Assembly: GCF_003207825.1 (NCBI RefSeq)
Contig: NZ_NKTY01000014.1
Span: 18,167-82,166, forward strand
Reading direction: 5' to 3'
Source: Komagataeibacter saccharivorans
GTDB lineage: Bacteria > Pseudomonadota > Alphaproteobacteria > Acetobacterales > Acetobacteraceae
Length of the DNA: 64,000 nt
Below the pieces are notes generated by a model, which was given only the letters and a program-made list of their open reading frames with translations, made no database searches and was not told the origin of the DNA. The position numbers and the translations under genes were made by a program. Positions 53,870 through 62,361 of the stretch are shown in pieces. Every line of letters begins with the position of its first letter. Positions within the stretch are counted from its first letter, which is position 1.

Positions 53870-54313
53870 ATGCCATTCGATCGCCTGACCGAGGCCATCC
53901 TGCGTAACCTGCGTCATGACGGAAGGATGAGTAACGCGGATCTGGCGCAGCGGGTGGGGCTGTCGCCATCGGCGTGTCTGCGGCGTGTGCGCATGCTGGA
54001 AAAAGAAGGGGTCATCCGCGGCTATCGCGCGCTGGTGGATGAACGCTCGGTCCATGGCATGACCACGGTGATCGTGCAGATCACGCTTGAACGGCAGACG
54101 GAGGAATGCCTGCGTCGCTTCGAGGCCCGCGTACGTGAATGTCCCGATGTGCGTGAATGTTACCTGATGACCGGCGATGCGGACTATCTGGTGCGCGTGG
54201 AAGCCCGCGATGCCGCCGATTACGAACGCATCCACAAGGAAGAACTGTCGCGCATGCCGGGCGTGGCCCGGATACAGAGCAATTTCGCCATTCGCACCGT
54301 AGTCCAGCGTTAG
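53870..54313 (+). CDS. lrp: Lrp/AsnC-family regulator, probable activator of dad genes
   Basis: This is a 147-residue protein. It has an N-terminal winged helix (ILRNLRHDGRMSNADLAQRVGLSPSACLRRVRMLE) and an AsnC ligand domain with ECYLMTGDADYLVRV and NFAIRTVVQR at the end. These are the marks of alphaproteobacterial Lrp-like regulators that respond to alanine or other amino acids. ATG 53870 is chosen because MPFDRLTEAILR is the normal start; the frame extends upstream to 53789 through the operator repeats. Divergent from dadX, so local control of D-alanine breakdown is likely. Confidence 0.9.
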   Translation: MPFDRLTEAILRNLRHDGRMSNADLAQRVGLSPSACLRRVRMLEKEGVIRGYRALVDERSVHGMTTVIVQITLERQTEECLRRFEARVRECPDVRECYLMTGDADYLVRVEARDAADYERIHKEELSRMPGVARIQSNFAIRTVVQR

Positions 54314-54356
54314 ACGCGCCGCCCGATCCCGGACCGCGCGGAACTGGCGACCAGCA

Positions 54357-54383
54357 GGACCGGAGGGAAACTGCCCCCGGTCC
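54357..54383. terminator. Hairpin between convergent lrp and glpF
   Basis: GGACCGG and CCGGTCC form a 7-bp stem around a 13-base loop, 44 bases after lrp and 20 bases after the glpF stop on the other strand. No T tract. Probable bidirectional transcript end. Confidence 0.5.
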
Positions 54384-54402
54384 GGCATTGCCCGTGACCA
54401 GT

Positions 54403-55215
54403 TTACGGTGTGGGTGGTGTCGGCAGGGTTGTCTGGCGCGGGATGAATGGCCGGATCAGGAACTGGTAACCCCCGGCCCCCAACACGCCGCCACATACAG
54501 GCCCCGCAATTGGCACCCACCAGAAACTGCCCGGCGCGGGCAGGGCCGAACTGCCCCAGCCCATAAGGTAGCAGAACAGGCGCGGGCCGAAATCGCGCGC
54601 GGGATTGATTGCCCACGCTTCCAGATAGCCCGAACACGCACCGATGCTGGCGACAAGCAGCCCGATGATCAGTGCGCTGGAATTGGCCTGCGGGGCGACG
54701 GTATTGTATTCGCATGTAATCGCGAAGATGCCGAACAGAAGCAGCCCGGTCAGGATCGTTTCATCCATGAAGGCATGCAGCGGGGTGATGAAATCACCGG
54801 CATGGGTAAAGAATACCCCTGCCGCCCCGCCATCGGCACGCGCCACGCCCTGGATCTGGTTATAATGGTCGATGACCGGCTGGTACAATGCGTAGACAAG
54901 TGCCGCCCCGATGAAACCGCCCAGCACCTGCGCCGCGCAGTAGGCGGGCACCTTGCGCCACGGAAAGTCCCGGTAAAGGGCAAGGGCGATGGACACGGCG
55001 GGATTGGCATGCGTGCCCGATACGCTGCCGGTTATGTAAATGGCGATGGTGACGCCCAGTCCCCACACGATACAGACGCCCCAGTAGGAGAATTTGTACG
55101 GGCTGGGGTCATATAGCGTATACATGGCGGCCACGCTGTCGCCGACCATCACGATGATGATGACGGCAATGCATTCGGATATCAGTTCGCCAAGAAATTG
55201 TCGGTTCTTCAGCAT
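54403..55215 (-). CDS. glpF: Glycerol uptake facilitator (aquaglyceroporin)
   Basis: This 270-residue MIP-family channel has six helices and two NPA half-helices: NPA at 71-73 in HANPAVS and NPARD at 204-208 in AINPARDFGPR. The Asp after the second NPA is the mark of glycerol facilitators over water channels. It lets glycerol cross the inner membrane passively, to be trapped by GlpK. It is divergent from glpD, with a GlpR-type operator 74 bases upstream of its start, so it belongs to the same regulon. Confidence 0.93.
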   Translation of the reverse strand: MLKNRQFLGELISECIAVIIIVMVGDSVAAMYTLYDPSPYKFSYWGVCIVWGLGVTIAIYITGSVSGTHANPAVSIALALYRDFPWRKVPAYCAAQVLGGFIGAALVYALYQPVIDHYNQIQGVARADGGAAGVFFTHAGDFITPLHAFMDETILTGLLLFGIFAITCEYNTVAPQANSSALIIGLLVASIGACSGYLEAWAINPARDFGPRLFCYLMGWGSSALPAPGSFWWVPIAGPVCGGVLGAGGYQFLIRPFIPRQTTLPTPPTP

Positions 55216-55288
55216 TTCAACCCACTCTGATTATTTTTATCGTTTGATGGGAACAGCCATCCGGCCTGTGCCGGTGTTGAGCCAGTGT

Positions 55289-55306
55289 ATGTTCTTAAAC
55301 GAACAT
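55289..55306. promoter_or_regulatory. GlpR operator, glpF side
   Basis: ATGTTC-TTAAAC-GAACAT, with one arm mismatch against the perfect copy at 55607. It fits the known E. coli GlpR consensus (ATGTTCG-N4-CGAACAT) and lies 74 bases before the glpF start. Confidence 0.75.
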
Positions 55307-55606
55307 GGGCGCTCAGGGAATAGAAAGAATGGTCCCGAACGGCCTCTATTCTACGTTTTCACCGGTTTTCTGCTAATAAAAACGATCTGACAAAATAGAG
55401 AGGTCAGGCAACCCGTCCCCGGTCAGCACGTTGTCCGGGTGTGATGATTGGCGTTTCTGTGCGTTTTCGCACATGCACAAAAATCATCCGGTCCTGTAAT
55501 TTCTGTTCTATGGCGAATTTATGGCGTGTTTCTGTAATATTAATGTAAAATTTATTTCCTGTGACAGTCCTGATCAATGTGCGGTTCCCCTATTGAAATG
55601 CCCATA

Positions 55607-55624
55607 ATGTTCGTTTACGAACAT
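55607..55624. promoter_or_regulatory. GlpR operator, glpD side
   Basis: ATGTTCG-TTTA-CGAACAT, a perfect 7-base inverted repeat identical in arms to the E. coli GlpR consensus. It ends 22 bases before the glpD ATG, just ahead of the ribosome-binding site, where repressor would block initiation or early elongation. Confidence 0.82.
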
Positions 55625-55646
55625 CGGCATCAGGAGGAACATCTAC

Positions 55647-57209
55647 ATGGCGTCCATGGACGAAACATTCCGCTCCCCCCCGGCGCAGGGTGGCCCGGTC
55701 GACCTGCTGGTCGTGGGCGGGGGGATCAATGGCACCGGCATCGCGCGTGACGCCGCGGGCCGTGGCGCATCCGTGGTTCTGGTGGAACAGGATGATCTGG
55801 CCAGCCATACCTCGTCCGCCAGCACCAAGCTGATCCATGGCGGCCTGCGTTATCTGGAATATTATGAATTCCGCCTTGTGCGCGAAGCGTTGATCGAACG
55901 TGAAAAGCTGCTGCGCATCGCACCGCACATCATCTGGCCGATGCGTTTCGTCCTGCCCTACACGCCGCAGGCCCGTCCGGCATGGATGCTGCGCCTGGGC
56001 CTGTTCCTTTACGATCACCTTGCCCCCAACATGACGCTGCCCAGATGCAAGTCGCTTGATTTCCGCACCAATTCGGCGGGCAGGCCGCTTAACGGCACGC
56101 TTGCGCGCGGTTTTGCCTATTCCGATGGATGGGTGCAGGACAGCCGTCTTGTTGTCCTCAACGCCATGGACGCGCAGGCGCGTGGTGCTGACATCCGCAC
56201 ACGTACCCGGCTGGTGAAGGCCCGTCGCGTGGACGGCGTGTGGGAAGCCGAAATCGAGGACACGCGCGATGGCAGCCGCGCGACCCTGCGGGCCAGGGCG
56301 CTGGTCAATGCCGGTGGACCGTGGGTCAGCGAAGTGCTGCGTGAGCGCGCGCAGGTCAGTTCGACCAAGCAGGTGCGTCTGGTCAAGGGCAGCCATATCG
56401 TGGTGCCACGCCTGTTTGACGGGCCGCAGGCCTACATATTGCAGAACCCGGACAAGCGGATCGTTTTCGCCATTCCGTACGAGCAGGAATTCACCCTTAT
56501 CGGCACGACCGACGTGCCGTGGACGCAGGCCCCCAGCCATGTGGAAATCTCGCCCGAGGAAATCACCTATCTGTGCGAAAGCGTCAGCCGGTATTTCACC
56601 AGATCCGTCTCGCCGGATGATGTGGTATGGAGCTATGCTGGCGTGCGCCCGCTTTATGATGATGCGGCAAAGAACGCTTCGGCAGTGACGCGCGATTACG
56701 TGCTGGATGTGGATACGCAGGGCGATCAGGCGCCGATGCTGTCCATTTTTGGTGGCAAGATCACCACGTACCGTCGTCTGGCGGAACATGCGATCGAAAA
56801 GCTCCAGCCCTTCCTGCCGGTGCTGTCCGCACCCGGCTGGACGGCGGACCGTGTGCTGCCCGGCGGCGATCTGGGAGAAGGCGGGTTCGACGCCGCCGTT
56901 GCCCGCCTGTCGGCGCGCGCACCGTTCCTTGATGCGAGGTCATGCTGGCGGCTGGTCCGCAATTACGGTTCCCGCGCCCATGACATCGTGGGCGATGCGC
57001 GCAGTCTGGCGGATATGGGCGAACAGTTCGGCGCGGGGCTGAGCGCGCGTGAGGTGGAATATCTGATTGCCAGTGAATGGGCGCAGACGACGCAGGACAT
57101 CCTGTGGCGACGGTCCCGGCTGGGTCTGCATGTAACGGACGAGGACGCAGCCCGGCTTGACGCCTATCTGCGCGCCCGCCAGCCAAGGGCGGCGACAGCG
57201 GCTTCGTAA
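55647..57209 (+). CDS. glpD: Aerobic glycerol-3-phosphate dehydrogenase
   Basis: This 520-residue FAD membrane-associated enzyme has the FAD motif GGGINGTGIA at 24-33, STKLIHGGLRYLEYYEFRLV, and the FAD-contact FGGKITTYRRLAEH. A C-terminal domain with HVTDEDAARL completes the family length. It oxidises glycerol-3-phosphate to dihydroxyacetone phosphate and feeds quinone. CAGGAGGAA lies about 8 bases before ATG 55647. First gene of glpD-glpK-glpX-fba-glpR, repressed through the operator at 55607. Confidence 0.95.
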   Translation: MASMDETFRSPPAQGGPVDLLVVGGGINGTGIARDAAGRGASVVLVEQDDLASHTSSASTKLIHGGLRYLEYYEFRLVREALIEREKLLRIAPHIIWPMRFVLPYTPQARPAWMLRLGLFLYDHLAPNMTLPRCKSLDFRTNSAGRPLNGTLARGFAYSDGWVQDSRLVVLNAMDAQARGADIRTRTRLVKARRVDGVWEAEIEDTRDGSRATLRARALVNAGGPWVSEVLRERAQVSSTKQVRLVKGSHIVVPRLFDGPQAYILQNPDKRIVFAIPYEQEFTLIGTTDVPWTQAPSHVEISPEEITYLCESVSRYFTRSVSPDDVVWSYAGVRPLYDDAAKNASAVTRDYVLDVDTQGDQAPMLSIFGGKITTYRRLAEHAIEKLQPFLPVLSAPGWTADRVLPGGDLGEGGFDAAVARLSARAPFLDARSCWRLVRNYGSRAHDIVGDARSLADMGEQFGAGLSAREVEYLIASEWAQTTQDILWRRSRLGLHVTDEDAARLDAYLRARQPRAATAAS

Positions 57210-57281
57210 AACACGGGTCGCGTGTGTAAAAGACGCCTGCGGCCAGAACCCAGCATCCGCCCGCAGAGGCAGGAGACGATA

Positions 57282-58781
57282 ATGAACAAGAAGAACAGAA
57301 TTCTCGCCATCGATCAGGGAACGACCTCGACCCGCAGCATCGTGTTCGATCGTGACATCACCGCCCTGTCTGTCGCCCGCAGCGAATTCGCGCAGCATTA
57401 TCCCAATCAGGGCTGGGTCGAACACGACCCGGAGGAAATCTGGTCCAATGTCCTGTCCACCGCGCGTGAGGCCATGGAAAAGGCGGGTGGCCCCGGTACG
57501 ATTGCGGGTATCGGGATCACCAACCAGCGCGAAACCATTGTCATGTGGGATCGCAAGACGGGCAGGCCGGTCCATCGCGCCATCGTGTGGCAGGACCGCC
57601 GGACGGCGGCGGTATGCGCGCGCATGCGTGAACAGGGGCATGAAGACCTTGTGCGCGAACGCACGGGGCTGCTGCTGGACCCCTATTTTTCCGCAACCAA
57701 GATCGCGTGGATACTTGATAACGTGGAAGGCGCCCGCGCCCGCGCGGAGAAGGGCGAACTGGCCTGCGGCACGATCGACAGCTTCCTGCTGTGGCGGCTG
57801 ACGGGTGGCCGTGTCCATGCGACCGACACAACCAACGCATCGCGCACGCTGCTGTTCAACATCCATGCCTGCCAGTGGGATGACGAGATGCTGGCGCTGT
57901 TCAACGTGCCCCGCGCCATCCTGCCCGATGTGCGCACCAACAGCGAGATATTTGGCGAGACCGATCCCGACCTGTTCGGCGAACCGCTGAAGGTGGCGGG
58001 CATGGCGGGCGACCAGAACGCGGCCATGGTGGGACAGGCCTGCTTCAAGCCCGGCACGGCGAAGGCGACCTACGGCACGGGCTGCTTCGCGCTGCTCAAT
58101 ACCGGATCGAAGCCCGTCCGTTCGGAAAACCGCATGCTCACCACGATTGCATACCGTATCGGGGATGAGACGACCTATGCCCTGGAAGGGTCGATTTTCG
58201 TGGCGGGTGCGGCCATACGCTGGCTGCGCGACGGGCTGAACCTGATTACCCATGCTTCCCAGACCGATGACATGGCCACCCGCGTTCCCCATAGCCACGG
58301 CGTGTATATGGTGCCGGGTTTTGTGGGACTTGGCGCGCCCCACTGGGACCCCGATGCCCGTGGTCTTATCTGCGGGCTGACGCTGGATGCGACGGCGGCG
58401 CATATTGCCCGCGCGGCGCTGGAATCGGTTGCCTACCAGACGCTGGATCTGATGGACGCGATGCGGGAAGATGGGGGCGGCACGCTGAACGCACTGCGTG
58501 TTGATGGCGGAATGTCAGTCAATGACTGGTTCTGTCAGTTTCTTGCCGATATGCTGCTGACGCCGGTAGAACGCCCCCGGCAGGTTGAGACCACGGCGCT
58601 GGGCGCTGCCTTTCTGGCAGGGCTTGCAACAGGGGTATGGAGCAGCATACCCGAGCTGGAAGGGACATGGACCCGTGGGCATCTGTTCCGCCCGGCGATG
58701 GACAAGGCCCAGCGCGACACTATGGTAGCAGGGTGGCATGCGGCGGTGCGGCGTACGCTCAGTTCCACCGTAGCGGCGTAA
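57282..58781 (+). CDS. glpK: Glycerol kinase
   Basis: This is a 499-residue FGGY kinase. It begins with the phosphate loop DQGTTSTRS at 11-19 and includes the FGGY motif segments GYGTGCF (here [13 protein letters not shown]) and [15 protein letters not shown]. It phosphorylates glycerol with ATP to give glycerol-3-phosphate in the cytoplasm. ATG 57282 has GCAGGAGACG close upstream; the frame is open from 57222 but without similarity. It follows glpD after 72 bases on the same strand. Confidence 0.96.
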   Translation: MNKKNRILAIDQGTTSTRSIVFDRDITALSVARSEFAQHYPNQGWVEHDPEEIWSNVLSTAREAMEKAGGPGTIAGIGITNQRETIVMWDRKTGRPVHRAIVWQDRRTAAVCARMREQGHEDLVRERTGLLLDPYFSATKIAWILDNVEGARARAEKGELACGTIDSFLLWRLTGGRVHATDTTNASRTLLFNIHACQWDDEMLALFNVPRAILPDVRTNSEIFGETDPDLFGEPLKVAGMAGDQNAAMVGQACFKPGTAKATYGTGCFALLNTGSKPVRSENRMLTTIAYRIGDETTYALEGSIFVAGAAIRWLRDGLNLITHASQTDDMATRVPHSHGVYMVPGFVGLGAPHWDPDARGLICGLTLDATAAHIARAALESVAYQTLDLMDAMREDGGGTLNALRVDGGMSVNDWFCQFLADMLLTPVERPRQVETTALGAAFLAGLATGVWSSIPELEGTWTRGHLFRPAMDKAQRDTMVAGWHAAVRRTLSSTVAA

Positions 58782-58815
58782 CCTTCGTATTCAGAAGACA
58801 GGAAAAGAGTGCTTC

Positions 58816-59802
58816 ATGACTTCCTCACGGTATAATCCCTATCAGGTTACGGATCGCAATCTCGCTCTGGAACTGGTGCGCGTAACGGAAGCCGCGGCTG
58901 TTGCGGCGTCGGCATGGACGGGGCGCGGCCTCAAGAATGAAGCGGATGGCGCGGCGGTGGAAGCCATGCGGCGCGCCTTCGATACGGTCGCGATCGACGG
59001 CATGGTGGTGATTGGTGAGGGGGAAATGGACGAAGCCCCGATGCTGTTCATCGGGGAAAAGGTGGGCGCGGGCGGTCCCGGCATGGATATTGCCGTTGAC
59101 CCGCTGGAAGGCACGAATCTGTGCGCCAAGAACCTGCCCAATGCACTGACTGTCGTGGCCCTGGCCGAAAGCGGCAACTTCCTGCATGCGCCTGACATCT
59201 ACATGGAAAAGATCGTGGTTGGTCCCGCACTGCCCGAAGGGGTGGTCGATCTGGACAACAGCATCGAGGCGAACCTGAAGGCACTGGCGCAGGCCAAGAA
59301 ATGCGATGTGTCCGACCTGATGCTGTGTACCCTTGACCGTGAGCGTCATGCGGAACTGATCGCCCGCACGCGCGAAGCCGGCGCCCGTGTGACGCTGCTG
59401 AGCGACGGGGACGTGGCCGCCGCCATCGCAGCCTGCCTTGATGACAGCGGGATCGATATCTATGCCGGTTCCGGTGGCGCGCCGGAAGGCGTTCTGGCCG
59501 CTGCCGCCGTGCGCTGCGTGCAGGGGCAGATGCAGGGTCGCCTTCTGTTCGAGGATGACGGGCAGGTTGAACGCGCGCGCAAAATGAACCCCGGTGCCGA
59601 TCCGTCCCGCAAGCTGGCGCTGGAAGACATGGCGCGGGGTGATGTGCTGTTTTCTGCCACGGGCGTAACCGGGGGCGCGCTGTTGCGTGGCATCCGCCGT
59701 TCGGGTGGTCGTACGGTCACGCATTCGCTGGTCATGCGGTCCAAGTCCGGCACGCTGCGGTTTGTCGAAGGCCATCACGACTACCATACCAAAACGTGGT
59801 AA
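58816..59802 (+). CDS. glpX: Fructose-1,6-bisphosphatase, class II
   Basis: This is a 328-residue GlpX-type FBPase. The metal-binding motifs are GEGEMDEAPMLFIGEKVG and the LDPLEGT-like VDPLEGTNLCAKN; IYAGSGGAPEGVLAAAA and LFSATGVTGGALLRGI are other family segments. It removes the 1-phosphate of fructose-1,6-bisphosphate to give fructose-6-phosphate, a committed gluconeogenic step. It is 34 bases after glpK, and in E. coli too glpX is co-transcribed with glpFK. Here it is directly followed by the aldolase that makes its substrate. Confidence 0.95.
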   Translation: MTSSRYNPYQVTDRNLALELVRVTEAAAVAASAWTGRGLKNEADGAAVEAMRRAFDTVAIDGMVVIGEGEMDEAPMLFIGEKVGAGGPGMDIAVDPLEGTNLCAKNLPNALTVVALAESGNFLHAPDIYMEKIVVGPALPEGVVDLDNSIEANLKALAQAKKCDVSDLMLCTLDRERHAELIARTREAGARVTLLSDGDVAAAIAACLDDSGIDIYAGSGGAPEGVLAAAAVRCVQGQMQGRLLFEDDGQVERARKMNPGADPSRKLALEDMARGDVLFSATGVTGGALLRGIRRSGGRTVTHSLVMRSKSGTLRFVEGHHDYHTKTW

Positions 59803-59853
59803 CAATCATTTCATCCGTTGCATAACAATAATAAAAGGCAATAGGGAAACGAC

Positions 59854-60960
59854 ATGACCGACAAAGCAAGCCCGGCTTCCGCCCGCCTTGGTCTCCGGCC
59901 CGGTGTCGTGACCGGGGCGGATTATCGCCGCCTGGTTGAAACCTGCCGGGACGAGGGCTATGCCTTGCCTGCCGTCAACGTGGTTGGAACCGACAGCATC
60001 AACGCGGTGCTGGAAGCCGCCGCGCGCAACCGGGCGGATGTGATCATCCAGCTTTCCAACGGTGGTGCGCGTTTCTACGCGGGCGAGGGCATGAAGGACG
60101 CGCAGCAGGCCCGCGTGCTGGGGGCCGTGGCTGCGGCGCGTCATGTCCATACCGTTGCGGCGGCTTACGGCGTGTGTGTGATCCTGCATACCGATCATGC
60201 GGACCGTAAGCTGCTGCCATGGATTTCCGGCCTGATCGACGCCAGCGCTACAGCGGTGGAGGAGACGGGCAGCCCGCTGTTTTCCTCCCACATGATCGAC
60301 CTGTCGGCTGAACCGCTGGACGATAATATTGCGGAATGCGCCAGCTTCCTGCGCCGTATGGCCCCGCTGGGTATCGGCCTTGAAATCGAACTGGGCGTCA
60401 CAGGCGGGGAGGAGGACGGGGTCGGGCACGACCTCGACGATGGCGCGGATAACGCCCATCTCTATACCCAGCCCGAGGATGTCCTCAAGGCTTATGAGGC
60501 GCTTTCCCCGCTGGGTTTCGTGACCATTGCCGCGTCCTTTGGCAATGTGCATGGCGTCTATGCGCCCGGTAATGTCAAATTACGCCCCGAAATCCTGCGC
60601 AACTCGCAGGAAGCGGTGGCGCGGGCGACCGGTGCGGGCGAAAAACCGCTGGCGCTGGTGTTCCATGGCGGTTCGGGATCGGAGCAGGCGAAGATTACCG
60701 AAGCCGTATCTTACGGTGTGTTCAAAATGAACATTGATACCGATATCCAGTTTGCATTCGCCAGCAGCATTGGCCGCTATGTTCAGGACCATGCGGAGGC
60801 ATTCAGCCACCAGATCGCCCCATCAACGGGCAAGCCGACCAAGAAGCTGTATGACCCGCGCAAATGGCTGCGTGTTGGGGAAACGGGTATCGTTGCACGG
60901 CTGGAGCAGGCTTTTGCGGATCTGGGTGCCACGGGACGCAGCGTGGCGCGTGCCGTATAG
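59854..60960 (+). CDS. fbaA: Fructose-bisphosphate aldolase, class II
   Basis: This 368-residue zinc aldolase of the FbaA subtype has LHTDHADRKLLPW with the zinc/catalytic His-Asp pair, EIELGVTGGEEDGVG, IAASFGNVHGVYAPGNVKL with the zinc His, and the phosphate loop FHGGSGS. MNIDTDIQFAFASSI follows. It condenses dihydroxyacetone phosphate and glyceraldehyde-3-phosphate to fructose-1,6-bisphosphate, taking the GlpD product toward hexoses. It lies 51 bases after glpX and 33 bases before glpR, completing a glycerol-to-hexose operon. Confidence 0.95.
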   Translation: MTDKASPASARLGLRPGVVTGADYRRLVETCRDEGYALPAVNVVGTDSINAVLEAAARNRADVIIQLSNGGARFYAGEGMKDAQQARVLGAVAAARHVHTVAAAYGVCVILHTDHADRKLLPWISGLIDASATAVEETGSPLFSSHMIDLSAEPLDDNIAECASFLRRMAPLGIGLEIELGVTGGEEDGVGHDLDDGADNAHLYTQPEDVLKAYEALSPLGFVTIAASFGNVHGVYAPGNVKLRPEILRNSQEAVARATGAGEKPLALVFHGGSGSEQAKITEAVSYGVFKMNIDTDIQFAFASSIGRYVQDHAEAFSHQIAPSTGKPTKKLYDPRKWLRVGETGIVARLEQAFADLGATGRSVARAV

Positions 60961-60993
60961 GATGCGCATGGCAGGAGTGGAGTAACACGCGTC

Positions 60994-61753
60994 GTGTCAG
61001 CAGAAGAACGCCACCGGGAAATTACGGCACTGGTGCGTACACAGGGTTACGTATCGAACGAGGAACTGGCCCAGCGGCTTGATGTCGCGGTCCAGACCAT
61101 CCGGCGCGATGTCAACATGCTGGCCCGGCGCGGGCTGGTGGCCAGGCATCACGGCGGGGCCGGTCTTGCGTCCTCGGTCGAGAATATCGCCTATTCCGAA
61201 CGTCAGGTCCTCAATCGCCGTGCGAAAGAAGCCATCGGGCATCTGGCCGCGCGGCATATTCCTGATAACTCATCGCTGTTCGTCAGTATCGGCACGACAA
61301 CGGAAGCCTTTGCCAAGGCATTGCGGCGGCATAAGGCGCTGCGGGTCATTACCAACAACCTGCATGTGGCCAGTCCGTTATCCGCCCAGACCGATTTTCA
61401 GGTGATCGTGACGGGGGGGGCTGGTGCGTTTTTACGATGGCGGCATTACCGGCTCCACTGCCAGTACCTTTATCGAACAGTACCGCACCGATTTTGCCGT
61501 GATCGGCATAAGCGGCATTGAGGAGGATGGCACGCTGCTGGATTTCGATGCGGACGAAATCAGCGTAACGCAGGCCATGATGCGCAATGCCAGACGTGTC
61601 TATCTTCTGGCCGACCAGACCAAATTCGGGCGCAGGCCCATGGGGCGGCTGGGGCATCTTTCGCACGTCCATGGTTTCTTCACGGACCGTCAGCCGTCGG
61701 AAAACATTACCGCCATGCTGAGGGAACACGGCGTGGAACTGCATGTAGCGTAA
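60994..61753 (+). pseudogene. glpR: DeoR-family glycerol-3-phosphate regulon repressor, frameshifted at a G8 tract
   Basis: The DeoR HTH (TQGYVSNEELAQRLDVAVQTIRRDVNMLARRGL) is intact in the first 50 residues. The frame then reads to about residue 142 (QVIVTGG), where eight G (61413-61420) shift it; it stops at 61521. Correct downstream residues (LVRFYDGGITG, then LLADQTKFGR) are found in the +1 frame to 61753. With seven G the gene would encode 252 residues, the same length as E. coli GlpR. The truncated product keeps the DNA-binding domain but loses most of the sugar-phosphate sensor domain. It could be a true null or dominant-negative allele, slippage-prone phase variation, or a sequencing error. 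Start GTG 60994. Confidence 0.88.
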
Positions 61754-61799
61754 AGCGCGGATGGGCAGGCGATAGATTAATCAGGTAGAAAATAGGAAA

Positions 61800-61843
61800 A
61801 GTTTCTGGGTGTCGCCTTTTTGAAAAAAGCTTCACCAGAAACT
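61800..61843. repeat. 44-base palindromic extragenic element
   Basis: AGTTTCTGG (61800-61808) pairs with CCAGAAACT (61835-61843). Inside, TTTTT-G-AAAAA with flanking GC and TG/CA pairs continues the stem. It lies between the convergent glpR and the SnoaL-like gene. From memory, similar palindromes (GAAGC-T-run-A-run-GCTTC cores) are frequent in Komagataeibacter intergenic regions, so this is probably a repeat family member and may act as a two-way terminator. Confidence 0.6.
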
Positions 61844-61868
61844 CCCTTATGATCTCAAACAGGCTGAT

Positions 61869-61900
61869 ATGAAGGGCATCCGTAATGGAATACCCTTCAT
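61869..61900. terminator. Hairpin ATGAAGGG-N16-CCCTTCAT
   Basis: Perfect 8-base arms, 24 bases beyond the 3' end of the leftward SnoaL-like gene at 61924. Likely terminator of that gene together with the palindrome at 61800. Confidence 0.45.
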
Positions 61901-61923
61901 TCCATATCGTATTATATCCGAAA

Positions 61924-62334
61924 TTATCGGGAAACCTGCTCAATCCAGTCAGTCAGGTTATAGTAATTGGAAATACGCGATACTTTATTGTCTGTTACGG
62001 TAAAAAACGCGCCCGCTGGCAGCACGTAGGTCTGGCCCGCAGCCTGCGGCAGGCCGTCATCCGTGCTGAGATATTCGCCATGCACCATGAATTCAGCCGC
62101 TGCCCGGCTGCCATCCGGGTTCACCATGATGACGATATCCTTGATGGTTTCCTTGTAATGCGCATCCATCTTTTTCAGGAAGGTGCGGAATTTCTCCACA
62201 CCAGTCTCCCGACCACCCTGATTGATGTCGTGTTCGACCTGATCGCTCAGCAGGGCGAGGAACGCATCATGGTCACCGTCATTGAAAGCCTGATAGTAGG
62301 ACGCGATCAGTGCGCGCGTAGCTTCAGCGGACAT
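61924..62334 (-). CDS. SnoaL/ketosteroid isomerase-like protein (NTF2 fold)
   Basis: This 136-residue protein has a typical NTF2-fold start (ALIASYYQAFNDGDHDAFLALLSD) and end (ISNYYNLTDWIEQV). QVEHDINQGGRETG in the pocket strand matches the group of ketosteroid isomerase-related proteins with His-Asp in the second strand. Its enzymatic role is not known, and many relatives are of unassigned function. It lies 27 bases after the nitrilase-family gene on the same strand, so nitrilase, GNAT and this gene may form one leftward unit behind glyA. Confidence 0.78.
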   Translation of the reverse strand: MSAEATRALIASYYQAFNDGDHDAFLALLSDQVEHDINQGGRETGVEKFRTFLKKMDAHYKETIKDIVIMVNPDGSRAAAEFMVHGEYLSTDDGLPQAAGQTYVLPAGAFFTVTDNKVSRISNYYNLTDWIEQVSR

Positions 62335-62361
62335 GGGATTCTCCAGTATCGGGAATATGTA

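Larger units (their letters stand above)
55216..55646. other. glpF-glpD divergent regulatory region
   Basis: 431 bases without a gene. It carries one GlpR-type operator on each side (55289-55306 and 55607-55624) and an A+T-rich middle near 55490-55560. I do not assign exact -35/-10 elements. Confidence 0.6.

Noticed and set aside
56940..58403. 487-codon leftward open frame opposite glpD/glpK
   Set aside because: Antisense shadow of two well-recognised genes.
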